Of a stretch of 64,000 nt of DNA, positions 45,141-54,800 are shown in pieces. Origin of the DNA: Usitatibacter palustris (GTDB lineage Bacteria > Pseudomonadota > Gammaproteobacteria > Burkholderiales > Usitatibacteraceae); the NCBI RefSeq assembly GCF_013003985.1, contig NZ_CP053073.1, forward strand, positions 682,001 to 746,000, written 5' to 3'. The notes beneath the pieces are model-generated. The model saw only the letters and a list, made by a program, of their open reading frames with translations. It was not told the DNA's origin and searched no databases. Within the stretch, counting starts at the first letter, position 1. Every line of letters starts with the position of its first letter. Position numbers and translations under genes: made by a program.

Positions 45141-47501
45141 ATGACACGAATCGTGCGAGCGCTTTCCGCGCTCCTGCTGTGCCTTGCCGCCGCCGGCGCG
45201 CAAGCTTCTCTCTGGTATGGCGATACGCAAGGACTGCATCGCGTCGCGACCGGAACCAATACCACGGACGTGAACGCCGCCGCTGCCGAGCCTGCGGCGA
45301 TCGCGATCGACCCCACCGACGGTTCGGTGTGGTCGGTGTCGCGAACGCGCGTCTCGAAGTTTTCCAAGGACGGCGTGCTCGTCTTCAGTCGCACGCTCGC
45401 TTCGTATGCCGACAATATCGGGCAGGGGCGCAGCGTCGCCGTGAACGCCAACGACGCGACCCTCTGGGTCGGTGGCGAGCGGCGCGTACTGCGTCTCGCG
45501 CGCGACGGCTCGCTCATGGCGGTCCTGCAAGGCGGGGGATCGACCGACCTGAAGATCGCGCAGGACGATTCGCTCTGGGTGCTCGACGAGGATCGCGACG
45601 CGTTGCGGCACTACAACTACGACGCCTCATTCATCGAGCGCGTGAACCTCGGCGGGGCTTCGCGCCGCGCCCGCTTTCTCGCGGTCGACGATGCGCGCGG
45701 CTTCCTCTGGCTCGCCGGCGACGGCGTGCTGATCCAGCGCGACATCATTAACCCCTCGCTGGTCCTTCGCAGGGTCGAGGTGTCGCACGACGTGAACGCC
45801 ATCTCGCTCGACCCCGAGCGCGGCGAGCTGTGGGTCCTCGGCAACAACTCGTTCCACGGCTATCGCGCCGACGGCACGCGCTTCAAGTCCGAGAATCTCG
45901 GCAACGACGGCGTGAACGATCCTGGCGCACTCGTCTTCGACTTCGACACGCAGGACGTGTGGATCGGCCACCGCCGGGGCGTGTCGCGCTTCACGCGCAC
46001 CGGCGACCGCATCGCCACGCTTCCCGCCGGCGAGACGGGCACGATCGCCGTCGCGCGCCAGGCGATGTATTTCACCCCCCTGATCTTTCCCAACTCGTTC
46101 TTCGAAGGGCCCCCGAAGGGCACGCGGCCGGAGATCGCGTTCCTCTATTTGGCGGAATGCTCGACGAACGCCTGCCCGTTCCCGCCGGAGTTCTACGCGA
46201 GTTTTTCCATCATCGCGGACCTCGACGGCGTGGACATCAGCTCCGGGTTCGTCTTCGATCCGACCACTGGCGAGACGCGCTACACCCCCACGTCGCCGCT
46301 CTCGGAGGGGAACCACAGGGTCACGGCGCGGGCCATCGACGCCGACGGACGCTCTTCGAGGACGAAGACGCTCTCGTTCACGATCGATACCACCGGTCCC
46401 GCGCTGGTGGCGCTCTCGCCGCCCAACGGCGCACGCATCACGACGCTGCCGTTCACCGTGAGCGGGTCCTTCGATCCTTCCGCGGTCGCGGTGGGCTTCA
46501 CGGGCGCGGCCACAACGACCGGCAATGCGTTCTCCTTCCAGGTCTCGTCGCTCGCGATCGGCCCCAACGCGCTATTGCTGGGCGCCCTCGACGAGCTCGG
46601 CAACCAGACGACCGTCAACCTCACGTACACGTACGACCCGCCCAATGCGCCGCCTACCGTCGCCATTACGGCGCCGACGCCAGGCCAGGTATTCACGACG
46701 GCTCCCGCAACCTTCACGGTGTCCGCGGACGCGTCCGATCCGGACAACGGGGTCGCGTTCGTCGAGTTCTTCCGCAACAACGTGTCGATCGGGAAGAAGT
46801 CCGTCATTCCCTACCAGGTCGATGCCGTCGACGTTCCGCCGGGGAACCACATCCTGTATGCGCGCGTCACGGACAACCGCGGCCTCGTGCGCCAATCGGC
46901 CTCGGTCGCCGTGCGCGTCAACGCGCCGCCGACGGTCACCCTTGTCGAGCCCGCGAACGGTGCGACCGTGTGGGGCGGGTTCGTGCTTCGCGCCACGATG
47001 AGCGATGCCGATGGATCGGTGCGTCAGTACGAGATCCTTCAGGATGGCCTCGCGATCGTGGTGAGCCCGTACCGAGGTCCGGAGATCACTGCAGGGCTCG
47101 GGTTTCCAGGCACCCACACCTACGCCGTGCGCGTGATCGACAACGAGGGCGCGCAGACCACGACGCCCGCGGTGACGGTGACGGGATTGCCGACGAGCTT
47201 GCACTATGTGTCGCCGACGCCCGGCGGGACCGTTATCGCGGGTGACGTGCTGGTGACGGGGACGTTCCAGGGGCCACCCACCACGTCGATCGTGGTCAAC
47301 GGCGTGTCCGCGACGCTCGTCTTCGACGCGAACGGTGGAGGCACTTTCTCCGCGACGATTCCGTTGTTATCGGTCGGCAGCCGGACGATCGAAGCCTTCA
47401 TGAGTTCACCGGATCTCGCGTTCCCCTTCGGTGTCGGGATCCAGGTGAATGTGATACCCCAGCCGCCCCAGCCGCCGACCGGAGGGGCCGGGGGCGGGTG
47501 A
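45141..47501 (+). CDS. Secreted protein with N-terminal propeller-like repeats and C-terminal Ig-like domains
   Basis: 786 residues, signal peptide cut near GAQA (residue ~22). The first ~320 residues show repeated Trp-containing strands (AIDPTDGSVWSVSRTRVSKF, NANDATLWVGGERRVLRLA, FDTQDVWIGHRRGVSRF), as in NHL/SMP-30-like propellers. From ~345 onward come Ig/cadherin-like domains: LSFTIDTTGPALVALSPPNG, PPTVAITAPTPGQVFTT, and further units beginning PPTVTLVEPANGATVWGG. It ends in a Pro/Gly tail. An extracellular structural or binding role is likely; no catalytic motif seen. GGAG five bases upstream supports the start. Confidence 0.75.
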   Translation: MTRIVRALSALLLCLAAAGAQASLWYGDTQGLHRVATGTNTTDVNAAAAEPAAIAIDPTDGSVWSVSRTRVSKFSKDGVLVFSRTLASYADNIGQGRSVAVNANDATLWVGGERRVLRLARDGSLMAVLQGGGSTDLKIAQDDSLWVLDEDRDALRHYNYDASFIERVNLGGASRRARFLAVDDARGFLWLAGDGVLIQRDIINPSLVLRRVEVSHDVNAISLDPERGELWVLGNNSFHGYRADGTRFKSENLGNDGVNDPGALVFDFDTQDVWIGHRRGVSRFTRTGDRIATLPAGETGTIAVARQAMYFTPLIFPNSFFEGPPKGTRPEIAFLYLAECSTNACPFPPEFYASFSIIADLDGVDISSGFVFDPTTGETRYTPTSPLSEGNHRVTARAIDADGRSSRTKTLSFTIDTTGPALVALSPPNGARITTLPFTVSGSFDPSAVAVGFTGAATTTGNAFSFQVSSLAIGPNALLLGALDELGNQTTVNLTYTYDPPNAPPTVAITAPTPGQVFTTAPATFTVSADASDPDNGVAFVEFFRNNVSIGKKSVIPYQVDAVDVPPGNHILYARVTDNRGLVRQSASVAVRVNAPPTVTLVEPANGATVWGGFVLRATMSDADGSVRQYEILQDGLAIVVSPYRGPEITAGLGFPGTHTYAVRVIDNEGAQTTTPAVTVTGLPTSLHYVSPTPGGTVIAGDVLVTGTFQGPPTTSIVVNGVSATLVFDANGGGTFSATIPLLSVGSRTIEAFMSSPDLAFPFGVGIQVNVIPQPPQPPTGGAGGG

Positions 47502-47507
47502 ACTGCC

Positions 47508-47981
47508 CTAGGGGGCCTTGCGCTCGCGATAGAGCGCGAGGCCCTTCGCTGCGTCCTTGCGCACCTTCCACTTGAGGGGCGCGAACCATCCCAGCGCCTG
47601 GCCCATGGGCCCCAGCGCCTGGCCCGCCCACTTCCAGAACGAGAAGTTGTCGTAGTGGCGCACGATCTTCCCGTTGCGGAACGCGAACATCGCGGACACG
47701 TTGTTCACGACCGGGCGGCCCGTGCGGCTGAAGGTATAGCGCGCGGTCCAGCGGGCACGGCCGCCATCGTCCCCGGCCGCGGCTTCGTCGAGCGTCACCT
47801 GCAGGTCGGCGGCCCGCGATAGCAGCATCCGCCACATGTCGCCCGCCTCCTGCCCCTGGAGCTTCGGGAACACGGGGTCCGAAAAGAAGACGTTGCCGTC
47901 ATAGCAGCGGGCCATGGCTTCGGCGTCGCGGCGGGCAAAGGCGGCGTAGAACTCGCGGATCAGGGTCTCATGGGGGTGCAT
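47508..47981 (-). CDS. NTF2/SnoaL-like protein
   Basis: 157-residue protein of the nuclear-transport-factor-2/SnoaL-like fold: [21 protein letters not shown] at the N-terminus, [41 protein letters not shown] further on. These small cone-shaped domains bind or isomerise small hydrophobic molecules, but many have no assigned role. It is convergent with the secreted protein (6-base gap) and divergent from the fhs gene. Confidence 0.85.
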   Translation of the reverse strand: MHPHETLIREFYAAFARRDAEAMARCYDGNVFFSDPVFPKLQGQEAGDMWRMLLSRAADLQVTLDEAAAGDDGGRARWTARYTFSRTGRPVVNNVSAMFAFRNGKIVRHYDNFSFWKWAGQALGPMGQALGWFAPLKWKVRKDAAKGLALYRERKAP

Positions 47982-47999
47982 GGCGCTCCCGCGGGCGAA

Positions 48000-48013
48000 T
48001 TGACACTCGTCAA
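48000..48013. promoter_or_regulatory. TTGAC-N4-GTCAA palindrome between divergent genes
   Basis: TTGACACTCGTCAA lies in the 87-base gap between the NTF2-like gene (minus) and fhs (plus). The left half also reads as a perfect -35 (TTGACA), but no -10 stands at the right distance; TATACT at 48037-48042 is a possible -10 on its own. It could be an operator serving either gene. Confidence 0.35.
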
Positions 48014-48068
48014 GGTAGGGGATTTTCGGACCTTCCTATACTGCCGCAAAACCAGGAGGTCATTCCCC

Positions 48069-49748
48069 ATGCTTTCGGATATCGAGATCGCCCAAAAGGC
48101 GAAAGTAAAACCTATTGCCGAAATTGCGAAGAAGCTCGGCATTCCCGAGTCGGCGATGGTGCCCTACGGCCATACCAAGGCGAAGATCGCGCTCGACTAC
48201 ATCGACACGCTGAAGTCCAAGCCGGACGGCAAGCTCATCCTCGTCACGGCGATCAGCCCCACGCCCGCGGGCGAGGGCAAGACCACCACGACGGTGGGCC
48301 TGGGCGACGCGCTCAACCACATCGGCAAGAAGGCGATCGTCTGCCTGCGTGAACCGTCCCTTGGCCCGGTGTTCGGGATGAAGGGTGGCGCGGCCGGCGG
48401 CGGGTATGCGCAGGTCGTCCCGATGGAGGACATCAACCTCCACTTCACCGGCGACTTCGGTGCGATCCAGCTCGCCAATAATTTGCTGGCGGCGATGATC
48501 GACAACCACATCAACCACGGCAACGAGCTCAACTTCGACGTCCGCCGCATCGCGTGGAAGCGCGTGCTGGACATGAACGACCGCGCGCTGCGCCAGATCA
48601 CGGTGGCCCTCGGCGGTCCCGCGAACGGCTTCCCGCGCGAGGACGGCTTCGACATCGTCGTCGCCTCCGAAGTGATGGCGATCTTCTGCCTGTCCACGTC
48701 GTTGAAGGACTTGAAGGAGCGCCTCGGGAACATCGTCTGCGGCTACACCAAGGACAAGGAACAAAAGCCCATCCTCGCCAAGGACCTGAAGACCCACGGC
48801 GCGATGGCGGCCCTGCTCAAGGACGCGCTGGCGCCGAACCTCGTGCAGACGCTCGAGCATTCGCCGGCCTTCATCCACGGCGGCCCGTTCGCCAACATCG
48901 CCCACGGCTGCAACTCGGTGCTCGCCACGCAGACGGCGCTGAAGCTCGGCGACTACGTCGTGACGGAAGCGGGCTTCGGCGCGGACCTCGGTGCCGAGAA
49001 GTTCATCGACATCAAGTGCCGCAAGGCCGGGCTCAAGCCCGCGGCGGTGGTGCTCGTCGCGACGATCCGCGCGCTCAAGTACCACGGCGGCATCGAGGTG
49101 AAGGAGCTCTCGAAGGGCGAGAACCTCGAGGCGCTCGCCAAGGGCATCACGAACATCGAGCGCCACGTGAACAACATCCGCAACAACTACGGCCTGCCGT
49201 GCGTGGTGGCGATCAACCATCGCACCGAGGACACGGATGCCGAGGTGAAGCTGCTGCAGGACAAGCTCGCCCACCACGGTGCGAAGGTCATCCTCGCGCG
49301 CCACTGGGCCGAGGGCGGCAAGGGCGCGGTCGACGTCGCGAAGGAAGTCGTGCGCCTGTGCGAAGAGCCGAACGACTTCAAGTTCGTCTACGACGAGCAG
49401 CTGCCGCTCTGGGACAAGATGAAGGCGATCGCCACCAAGATCTACGGCGCCTCCGACATCACCGCGGATTCCAAGATCCGCGCGCAGATCAAGAAGCTCC
49501 AGGAAGGCGGCTACGGCCACTATCCGATCTGTGTCGCGAAGACGCAGTACAGCTTCTCGACGGACGCGGCGCTGCGCGGTGCTCCTTCAGGCCATGTCGT
49601 GAACATCCGTGAAGTGCGGCTTGCCGCCGGCGCGGAATTCATCGTGCTGGTGTGCGGCGACATCATGACGATGCCGGGCCTGCCGAAGGTGCCGTCGGCC
49701 TGTTCGATCGACATCGACGACACGGGGAAGATTACCGGTCTGTTCTAG
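48069..49748 (+). CDS. fhs: Formate-tetrahydrofolate ligase
   Basis: 559-residue enzyme that makes 10-formyl-THF from formate, THF and ATP. Seen: [21 protein letters not shown] (ATP-binding loop), [20 protein letters not shown], and [20 protein letters not shown]. The length is typical (about 555). A strong AGGAGGT at 48054-48060 is eight bases from the ATG. The gene stands alone with its own terminator at 49790, feeding one-carbon units to purine and methionine synthesis or assimilating formate. Confidence 0.95.
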   Translation: MLSDIEIAQKAKVKPIAEIAKKLGIPESAMVPYGHTKAKIALDYIDTLKSKPDGKLILVTAISPTPAGEGKTTTTVGLGDALNHIGKKAIVCLREPSLGPVFGMKGGAAGGGYAQVVPMEDINLHFTGDFGAIQLANNLLAAMIDNHINHGNELNFDVRRIAWKRVLDMNDRALRQITVALGGPANGFPREDGFDIVVASEVMAIFCLSTSLKDLKERLGNIVCGYTKDKEQKPILAKDLKTHGAMAALLKDALAPNLVQTLEHSPAFIHGGPFANIAHGCNSVLATQTALKLGDYVVTEAGFGADLGAEKFIDIKCRKAGLKPAAVVLVATIRALKYHGGIEVKELSKGENLEALAKGITNIERHVNNIRNNYGLPCVVAINHRTEDTDAEVKLLQDKLAHHGAKVILARHWAEGGKGAVDVAKEVVRLCEEPNDFKFVYDEQLPLWDKMKAIATKIYGASDITADSKIRAQIKKLQEGGYGHYPICVAKTQYSFSTDAALRGAPSGHVVNIREVRLAAGAEFIVLVCGDIMTMPGLPKVPSACSIDIDDTGKITGLF

Positions 49749-49789
49749 ACCGGCACGCGAATCCGCGGCCGGAAGCGCCGCGACCAAGA

Positions 49790-49820
49790 ACCCGCCCCGC
49801 AAGGGCGGGTTTTTCTTTTT
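49790..49820 (+). terminator. Rho-independent terminator of fhs
   Basis: ACCCGCCC-CGCAA-GGGCGGGT, an 8-bp perfect stem with a 5-base loop, followed directly by TTTTCTTTTT. It lies 42 bases after the fhs stop. Confidence 0.92.
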
Positions 49821-49895
49821 CCGTCACTTCCTGCCGGGCTGCGGCAACCTCCGGCGTGCGGAATATTCCCGGTGCGGCTGCAAGAGGGGAGCCCG

Positions 49896-49925
49896 TATAA
49901 TCCGCAAACCATGAATCCGGCCTAG
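49896..49925 (+). promoter_or_regulatory. TATAAT -10 box and four-codon leader frame before the kinase gene
   Basis: A perfect TATAAT (49896-49901) predicts transcription from about 49908. Two or three bases later, ATG AAT CCG GCC TAG (49911-49925) forms a complete frame (M-N-P-A-stop) ending four bases before the kinase ATG at 49930. No ribosome-binding site precedes the kinase start, so the kinase may depend on ribosomes that ended the tiny frame. Confidence 0.4.
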
Positions 49926-49929
49926 GCGC

Positions 49930-51213
49930 ATGCAAGCGATCGGCAAGTACCAGGTGATTCGCGAGCTCGGCCGGGGCGCCTCGGGGAAGGTGTATCTCGC
50001 CGAGGACCCGTTCGCCAAGCGCCAGGTCGCGATCAAGGTCGCGTTCCCGGATGCGCTCAAGCACTCCGAGGACGGCGCGTTCTACCGCAGCATGTTCATG
50101 AACGAGGCTGCGCTCGCCGGCAAGCTGAACCACCCCCACATCGTCCAGATCTTCGACGCCGTCGTCGAGGACCAGTACAGCTACATCGTGATGGAGTTCG
50201 TCGAGGGCGGGACCCTCGAGAAGTTCTGCATCGCCGAGCAGCTGCTCGAGCCGCGCGAGATCGCGGAAATCACGTTCAAGTGCGTGCGCGCGCTCGCCTT
50301 CGCGCAGACGCTGGGCCTCACGCACCGCGACCTGAAGCCGGGCAACATCCTCCACAGCGACGGCACCGACATCAAGATCGCGGACTTCGGCGCCTCGATC
50401 AACAAGATTTCCGACCGCACGATCATCACGAACGTCGGCTCACCCGCGTACATGTCTCCCGAGCTGGTCACGGGGCAGGCGCAGGCTTCGCACAACTCCG
50501 ACATCTACGCGCTGGGCGTGGTGATGTATTACCTCCTGGCGGGGCGCCTGCCGTTTGCCGGCGCCAACACGATGAGCGTGATCTACCAGATCGTGAACAC
50601 CGATCCGGAGCCGCCCTCCACGCACCGCCAGGGCATCACGCCCGAGATCGACAAGATCGTCATGAAGGCGATGGCGCGGGATCCGGCGGCGCGCTTCGCC
50701 ACCTGGGAAGAGTTCGGCGCAGCGCTCGCCGAGACGTGGAAGCACGAGGCGGCCAACGAGAAGCGCGACCAGTCGGACACCGAGCGCTTCAGCCTCGCGC
50801 GCACGCTGCCGTTCTTCCGTGAATTTCCCGAGAACGAGCTCTGGGAAGTGCTGCGCATCAGCAAGTGGGCGAAGTTCAAGCCCGACACCGCCCTCATCAA
50901 GGAAGGCGACCACGGCGATTCGTTCTTCATCCTCGCCGGCGGCTACGTGCGCGTCACGCGCGGCAAGCGCACGCTCAACGTGCTCACCGCGGGCGACTGC
51001 TTCGGGGAAATGAGCTACCTCGCGCAGAAGAAGGTCGCGCCGCATCGCTCGGCGACGGTGACGACCACTTCCGACTGCATCGTGATCAAGATCCGCGCCG
51101 AAGACCTGCGCGCGGCATCGCTGAGCTGCCGCCGCCTCTTCGACGAGCGCTTCCTCAACACGCTGGTCGACCGCCTCGAGAACGCCAACGAGCAGCTGTC
51201 GGTGATGTCCTGA
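49930..51213 (+). CDS. Ser/Thr protein kinase with C-terminal cyclic-nucleotide-binding domain
   Basis: 427-residue soluble protein. Hanks-type kinase in residues 1-270: Gly loop LGRGASGKVY, Lys36 in VAIKV, catalytic HRDLKPGN (Asp134), ADFGAS (Asp152) and NVGSPAYMSPE activation segment. Residues ~285-405 form a cNMP-binding (CRP-like) domain with FKPDTALIKEGDHGDSFFIL and GDCFGEMSYLAQKK. There is no membrane span, unlike PknB-type kinases. It is likely allosterically controlled by a cyclic nucleotide, though the pocket PHRSATV lacks some usual residues, so ligand binding needs testing. The stop sits at the edge of the inverted-repeat element at 51212. Confidence 0.9.
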   Translation: MQAIGKYQVIRELGRGASGKVYLAEDPFAKRQVAIKVAFPDALKHSEDGAFYRSMFMNEAALAGKLNHPHIVQIFDAVVEDQYSYIVMEFVEGGTLEKFCIAEQLLEPREIAEITFKCVRALAFAQTLGLTHRDLKPGNILHSDGTDIKIADFGASINKISDRTIITNVGSPAYMSPELVTGQAQASHNSDIYALGVVMYYLLAGRLPFAGANTMSVIYQIVNTDPEPPSTHRQGITPEIDKIVMKAMARDPAARFATWEEFGAALAETWKHEAANEKRDQSDTERFSLARTLPFFREFPENELWEVLRISKWAKFKPDTALIKEGDHGDSFFILAGGYVRVTRGKRTLNVLTAGDCFGEMSYLAQKKVAPHRSATVTTTSDCIVIKIRAEDLRAASLSCRRLFDERFLNTLVDRLENANEQLSVMS

Positions 51214-51283
51214 AAATAGAGGGGTCAGACCACTCTATCGCGGGTTACGGGCAGCGATAGAGTGGTCTGACCCCTCTATTTTC
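51212..51283. repeat. Perfect 30-bp inverted repeat (element C), REP-like, bidirectional terminator position
   Basis: Arms 51212-51241 and 51254-51283 are perfect complements around a 12-base loop. The core ATAGAGGGGTCAGACCACTCTATCGC is identical to that of element B at 30406. It lies between two convergent genes: the kinase stop (TGA 51211-51213) touches the left arm and the DUF456 gene takes its TAG stop from the right arm (51276-51278). Both outer ends read CTATTTTC outward, giving weak T-runs, so it can end transcription from both sides. Confidence 0.87.
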
Positions 51284-51764
51284 CGAGGATGTAGAAGGCG
51301 AAGAAGGTCGCGATCATCAGGAAGGCGATGACGACCTTGGCCACCGCCGCGAACAGCAATCCGAGCCACGTTCCCAGCCCGACCTTGCCCGCCTGGTCGA
51401 GCTTGCGCCGGGCGATGTACTCGCCCGCGACCGCCCCCACGAACGGGCCGAGGATCAGGCCGGCGATCCCGAAAAAGAGACCCACCAGGGCCCCGATCGT
51501 CGCCCCCACGAGGGCGAGCGGGCTGGCTCCCGCGCGCTTCGCGCCCAGCAGGGACCCGAGGAAGTCCACCAGGAAGGACAGCGCCGCGAGGAGGCCGATG
51601 ATCGAGAGGCCGACCGCGCCCACGCGGGCAAAATCCTCCGTCCAGGCGGCCAGGAACAGCCCGGCGAAGACGAGGAGAATCCCCGGAAGGAGCGGCAAAA
51701 CGGTTCCCGCCAGTCCGACAAGGACGAGGACGCCCGCCAAGAGGAGAAGTAGGGTGGATTCCAT
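51276..51764 (-). CDS. DUF456 membrane protein
   Basis: 162-residue inner-membrane protein of the DUF456 family, with about four or five spans rich in Leu, Gly and Ala (LLLLLAGVLVLVGLAGTVLP, LPGILLVFAGLFLAAW, LVGATIGALVGLFFGIAGLI) and the family block FVGAVAGEYIARRKL. The start at 51764 (MESTLLL) matches family N-termini; a start at 51794 would add ten residues. Function unknown. Its stop codon is TAG of the inverted-repeat element C. It is divergent from the large hybrid kinase. Confidence 0.82.
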   Translation of the reverse strand: MESTLLLLLAGVLVLVGLAGTVLPLLPGILLVFAGLFLAAWTEDFARVGAVGLSIIGLLAALSFLVDFLGSLLGAKRAGASPLALVGATIGALVGLFFGIAGLILGPFVGAVAGEYIARRKLDQAGKVGLGTWLGLLFAAVAKVVIAFLMIATFFAFYILGK

Positions 51765-51866
51765 CGAGAGAATATGAAGTCCGGTGTAGGACATGTCCGA
51801 CTTCCCACCCGGCTGGCGCATTGTAACGTCGGCCATTGCCCCCCATAGCGTGGAAGCCCTTTCCCT

Positions 51867-54800
51867 ATGAAAACCAAGGTAACTGAGCGCCGGCGCGCCC
51901 CGGACGACCAGACGGCGGCACAGCAGATGGCTGTGCTCCTGGCAGCCCTGACTGCCCTCAAGAAGGGAGACGGCAGTTTCCGCCTCCCCGACGACTGGGA
52001 AGGAACCGCCGGCAAGGTCGCCGACGTCTATCGCGACCTGCAGGAAATGAGCCTGCGGATGACCGACGAGCTGGTGACGCTGAGCCGCAAGGTCGGCCGC
52101 GAAGGCAAGCTGCGGCACCGGGCCTCGCTGGGTGACGCGCGCGGTTTCTGGAAGACCAAGATCGACAGCGTGAACCTGCTCATCGACGACCTCGTGCTGC
52201 CCACCGCGGAAACCTCGCGCGTGATCGGCGCGGTCGCGCAGGGCGACCTCTCGCAGTCGATGGCCCTCGAGTTCGAAGGCCAGACGCTGCAGGGCGAGTT
52301 CCTGAAGCAGGCCAAGACGATCAACAAGATGGTGGACCAGCTCGGTTCCTTCGCGTCGGAAGTGACGCGGGTGGCGCGCGAGGTGGGCACGGAAGGCAAG
52401 CTCGGCGGCCAGGCGCGCGTGAAGGGTGTGGCGGGCACGTGGAAGGATTTGACGGACAACGTGAACTCGATGGCCTCGAACCTCACGGGCCAGGTGCGGA
52501 ACATCGCCGAAGTGAGTACCGCCGTCGCGCGGGGCGACTTGTCGAAGAAGATCACGGTCGACGTGAAGGGCGAGTTCCTCGAGCTCAAGAACACGATCAA
52601 CACGATGGTGGACCAGCTGCGGTCCTTCGGTTCGGAAGTGTCGCGCGTGGCGCGCGAGGTGGGCACGGAAGGCAAGCTCGGCGGCCAGGCGCGAGTCGAA
52701 GGGGTCTCGGGCACGTGGAAGGACTTGACCGACTCCGTGAACTTCATGGCCGGCAACCTCACTTCACAGGTGCGAAACATCGCCGAAGTGACGACGGCCG
52801 TGGCGCGCGGCGACCTCTCGAAGAAGATCACCGTGGATGTGCGCGGCGAGATCCTCGAGGTGAAGAACACAGTGAACACGATGGTGGACCAGCTCTCGTC
52901 GTTCGCGTCGGAAGTGACGCGGGTGGCGCGCGAGGTGGGCACCGAAGGCAAGCTCGGCGGCCAGGCGCGAGTCGAGGGTGTCTCGGGTACGTGGAAGGAC
53001 TTGACCGACTCCGTGAACTTCATGGCCGGCAACCTCACGTCTCAGGTGCGGAACATCGCCGAAGTGACGACGGCCGTGGCGCGGGGCGACCTCTCGAAGA
53101 AGATCACCGTGGACGTGCGCGGCGAGATCCTCGAGGTGAAGAACACGGTGAACACGATGGTGGACCAGCTCTCGTCGTTCGCGTCGGAAGTGACGCGGGT
53201 GGCGCGCGAGGTGGGCACGGACGGCAAGCTCGGCGGCCAGGCGCAGGTGCGCGGCGTGTCGGGCACGTGGAAGGACTTGACCGAGTCGGTGAACTTCATG
53301 GCCGGCAACCTCACGTCCCAGGTGCGCAACATCGCCGACGTGACGACGGCCGTGGCGCGCGGCGACCTCTCGAAGAAGATCACCGTGGACGTGAAGGGTG
53401 AAATTCTCGAGGTGAAGAACACGGTGAACACGATGGTGGACCAGCTCTCGTCGTTCGCCGCGGAAGTGACGCGGGTGGCGCGCGAGGTGGGCACGGACGG
53501 CAAGCTCGGCGGCCAGGCGCGCGTGAAGGGTGTCGCGGGCACGTGGAAGGACTTGACCGACAACGTGAACTCGATGGCTTCGAACCTGACCGGTCAGGTT
53601 CGCAACATCGCGGAAGTGACGACGGCCGTGGCGCGAGGCGACCTGTCCAAGAAGGTGACGGTGGACGTGAAGGGCGAAATCGCCGAGCTGAAGAACACGG
53701 TGAACACGATGGTGGACCAGCTCTCGACCTTCGCCGCGGAAGTGACGCGGATGGCGCGCGAGGTGGGCACGGAAGGCAAGCTCGGCGGCCAGGCGTGGGT
53801 GAAGGGCGTGGCCGGCACGTGGAAGGACTTGACCGACTCCGTGAACTCGATGGCCGGCAACTTGACGTCCCAGGTGCGCAACGTCGCGGAAGTGACGACG
53901 GCCGTGGCGCGCGGCGACTTGTCCAAGAAGATCACGGTGGACGTGAAGGGCGAGTTCCTCGAGCTGAAGGACACGATCAACACGATGGTGGACCAGCTGC
54001 GTTCGTTCGGCTCGGAAGTGACGCGGGTGGCGCGCGAAGTGGGCACGGAAGGCCAGCTCGGCGGCCAGGCGCGAGTCGAAGGCGTGTCGGGCACGTGGAA
54101 GGATTTGACCGACAACGTGAACTTCATGGCCGGCAACTTGACGGGCCAGGTGCGAGGCATCGCGAAGGTGGTGACCGCGGTCGCGAACGGCGACCTGAAG
54201 CAGAAACTCACGGTGGAAGCGAAGGGCGAGATCGCGGCGCTGGCGAGCACCATCAACAGCATGACGGACACGCTCGCGACGTTCGCCGAACAGGTGACGG
54301 GTGTCGCGCGCGAGGTGGGCGTTGAAGGCAAGCTCGGCGGCCAGGCGAAGGTGCCGGGTGCGGCGGGCACGTGGAAGGACTTGACCGAGAACGTGAACCA
54401 GCTCGCGGCCAACCTCACGGGCCAGGTGCGCGCGATCGCGCAGGTGGCTACCGCCGTGACGCAGGGTGACTTGACGCGATCGATCACGGTGGAGGCGCAA
54501 GGCGAAGTGGCTGCGCTGAAGGACACCATCAACGAGATGATCCGCAACCTCAAGGACACCACGCAGAAGAACACCGAGCAGGACTGGCTGAAGACCAACC
54601 TCGCGAAGTTCAGCCGGATGCTCCAGGGCCAGAAGAACCTCAACACCGTGGGCAGCCTGATCCTTTCGGAGCTCGCCCCCGTGGTCGCCGCGCAGGTCGC
54701 GCGCTTCTACGTTCTCGATACATCGTTCGAACAGCCGCAGCTGCGCCTCCTCGCCTCGTACGGCGCGGAAGGCCAGAAGGTCCACGGCCGCCGCCTGTCG

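Noticed and set aside
52341-54548. Tandem repeats considered as a CRISPR or satellite array
   Set aside because: The period of 276 bases is in frame, there are no spacers, and the units encode HAMP-type helices within one protein.
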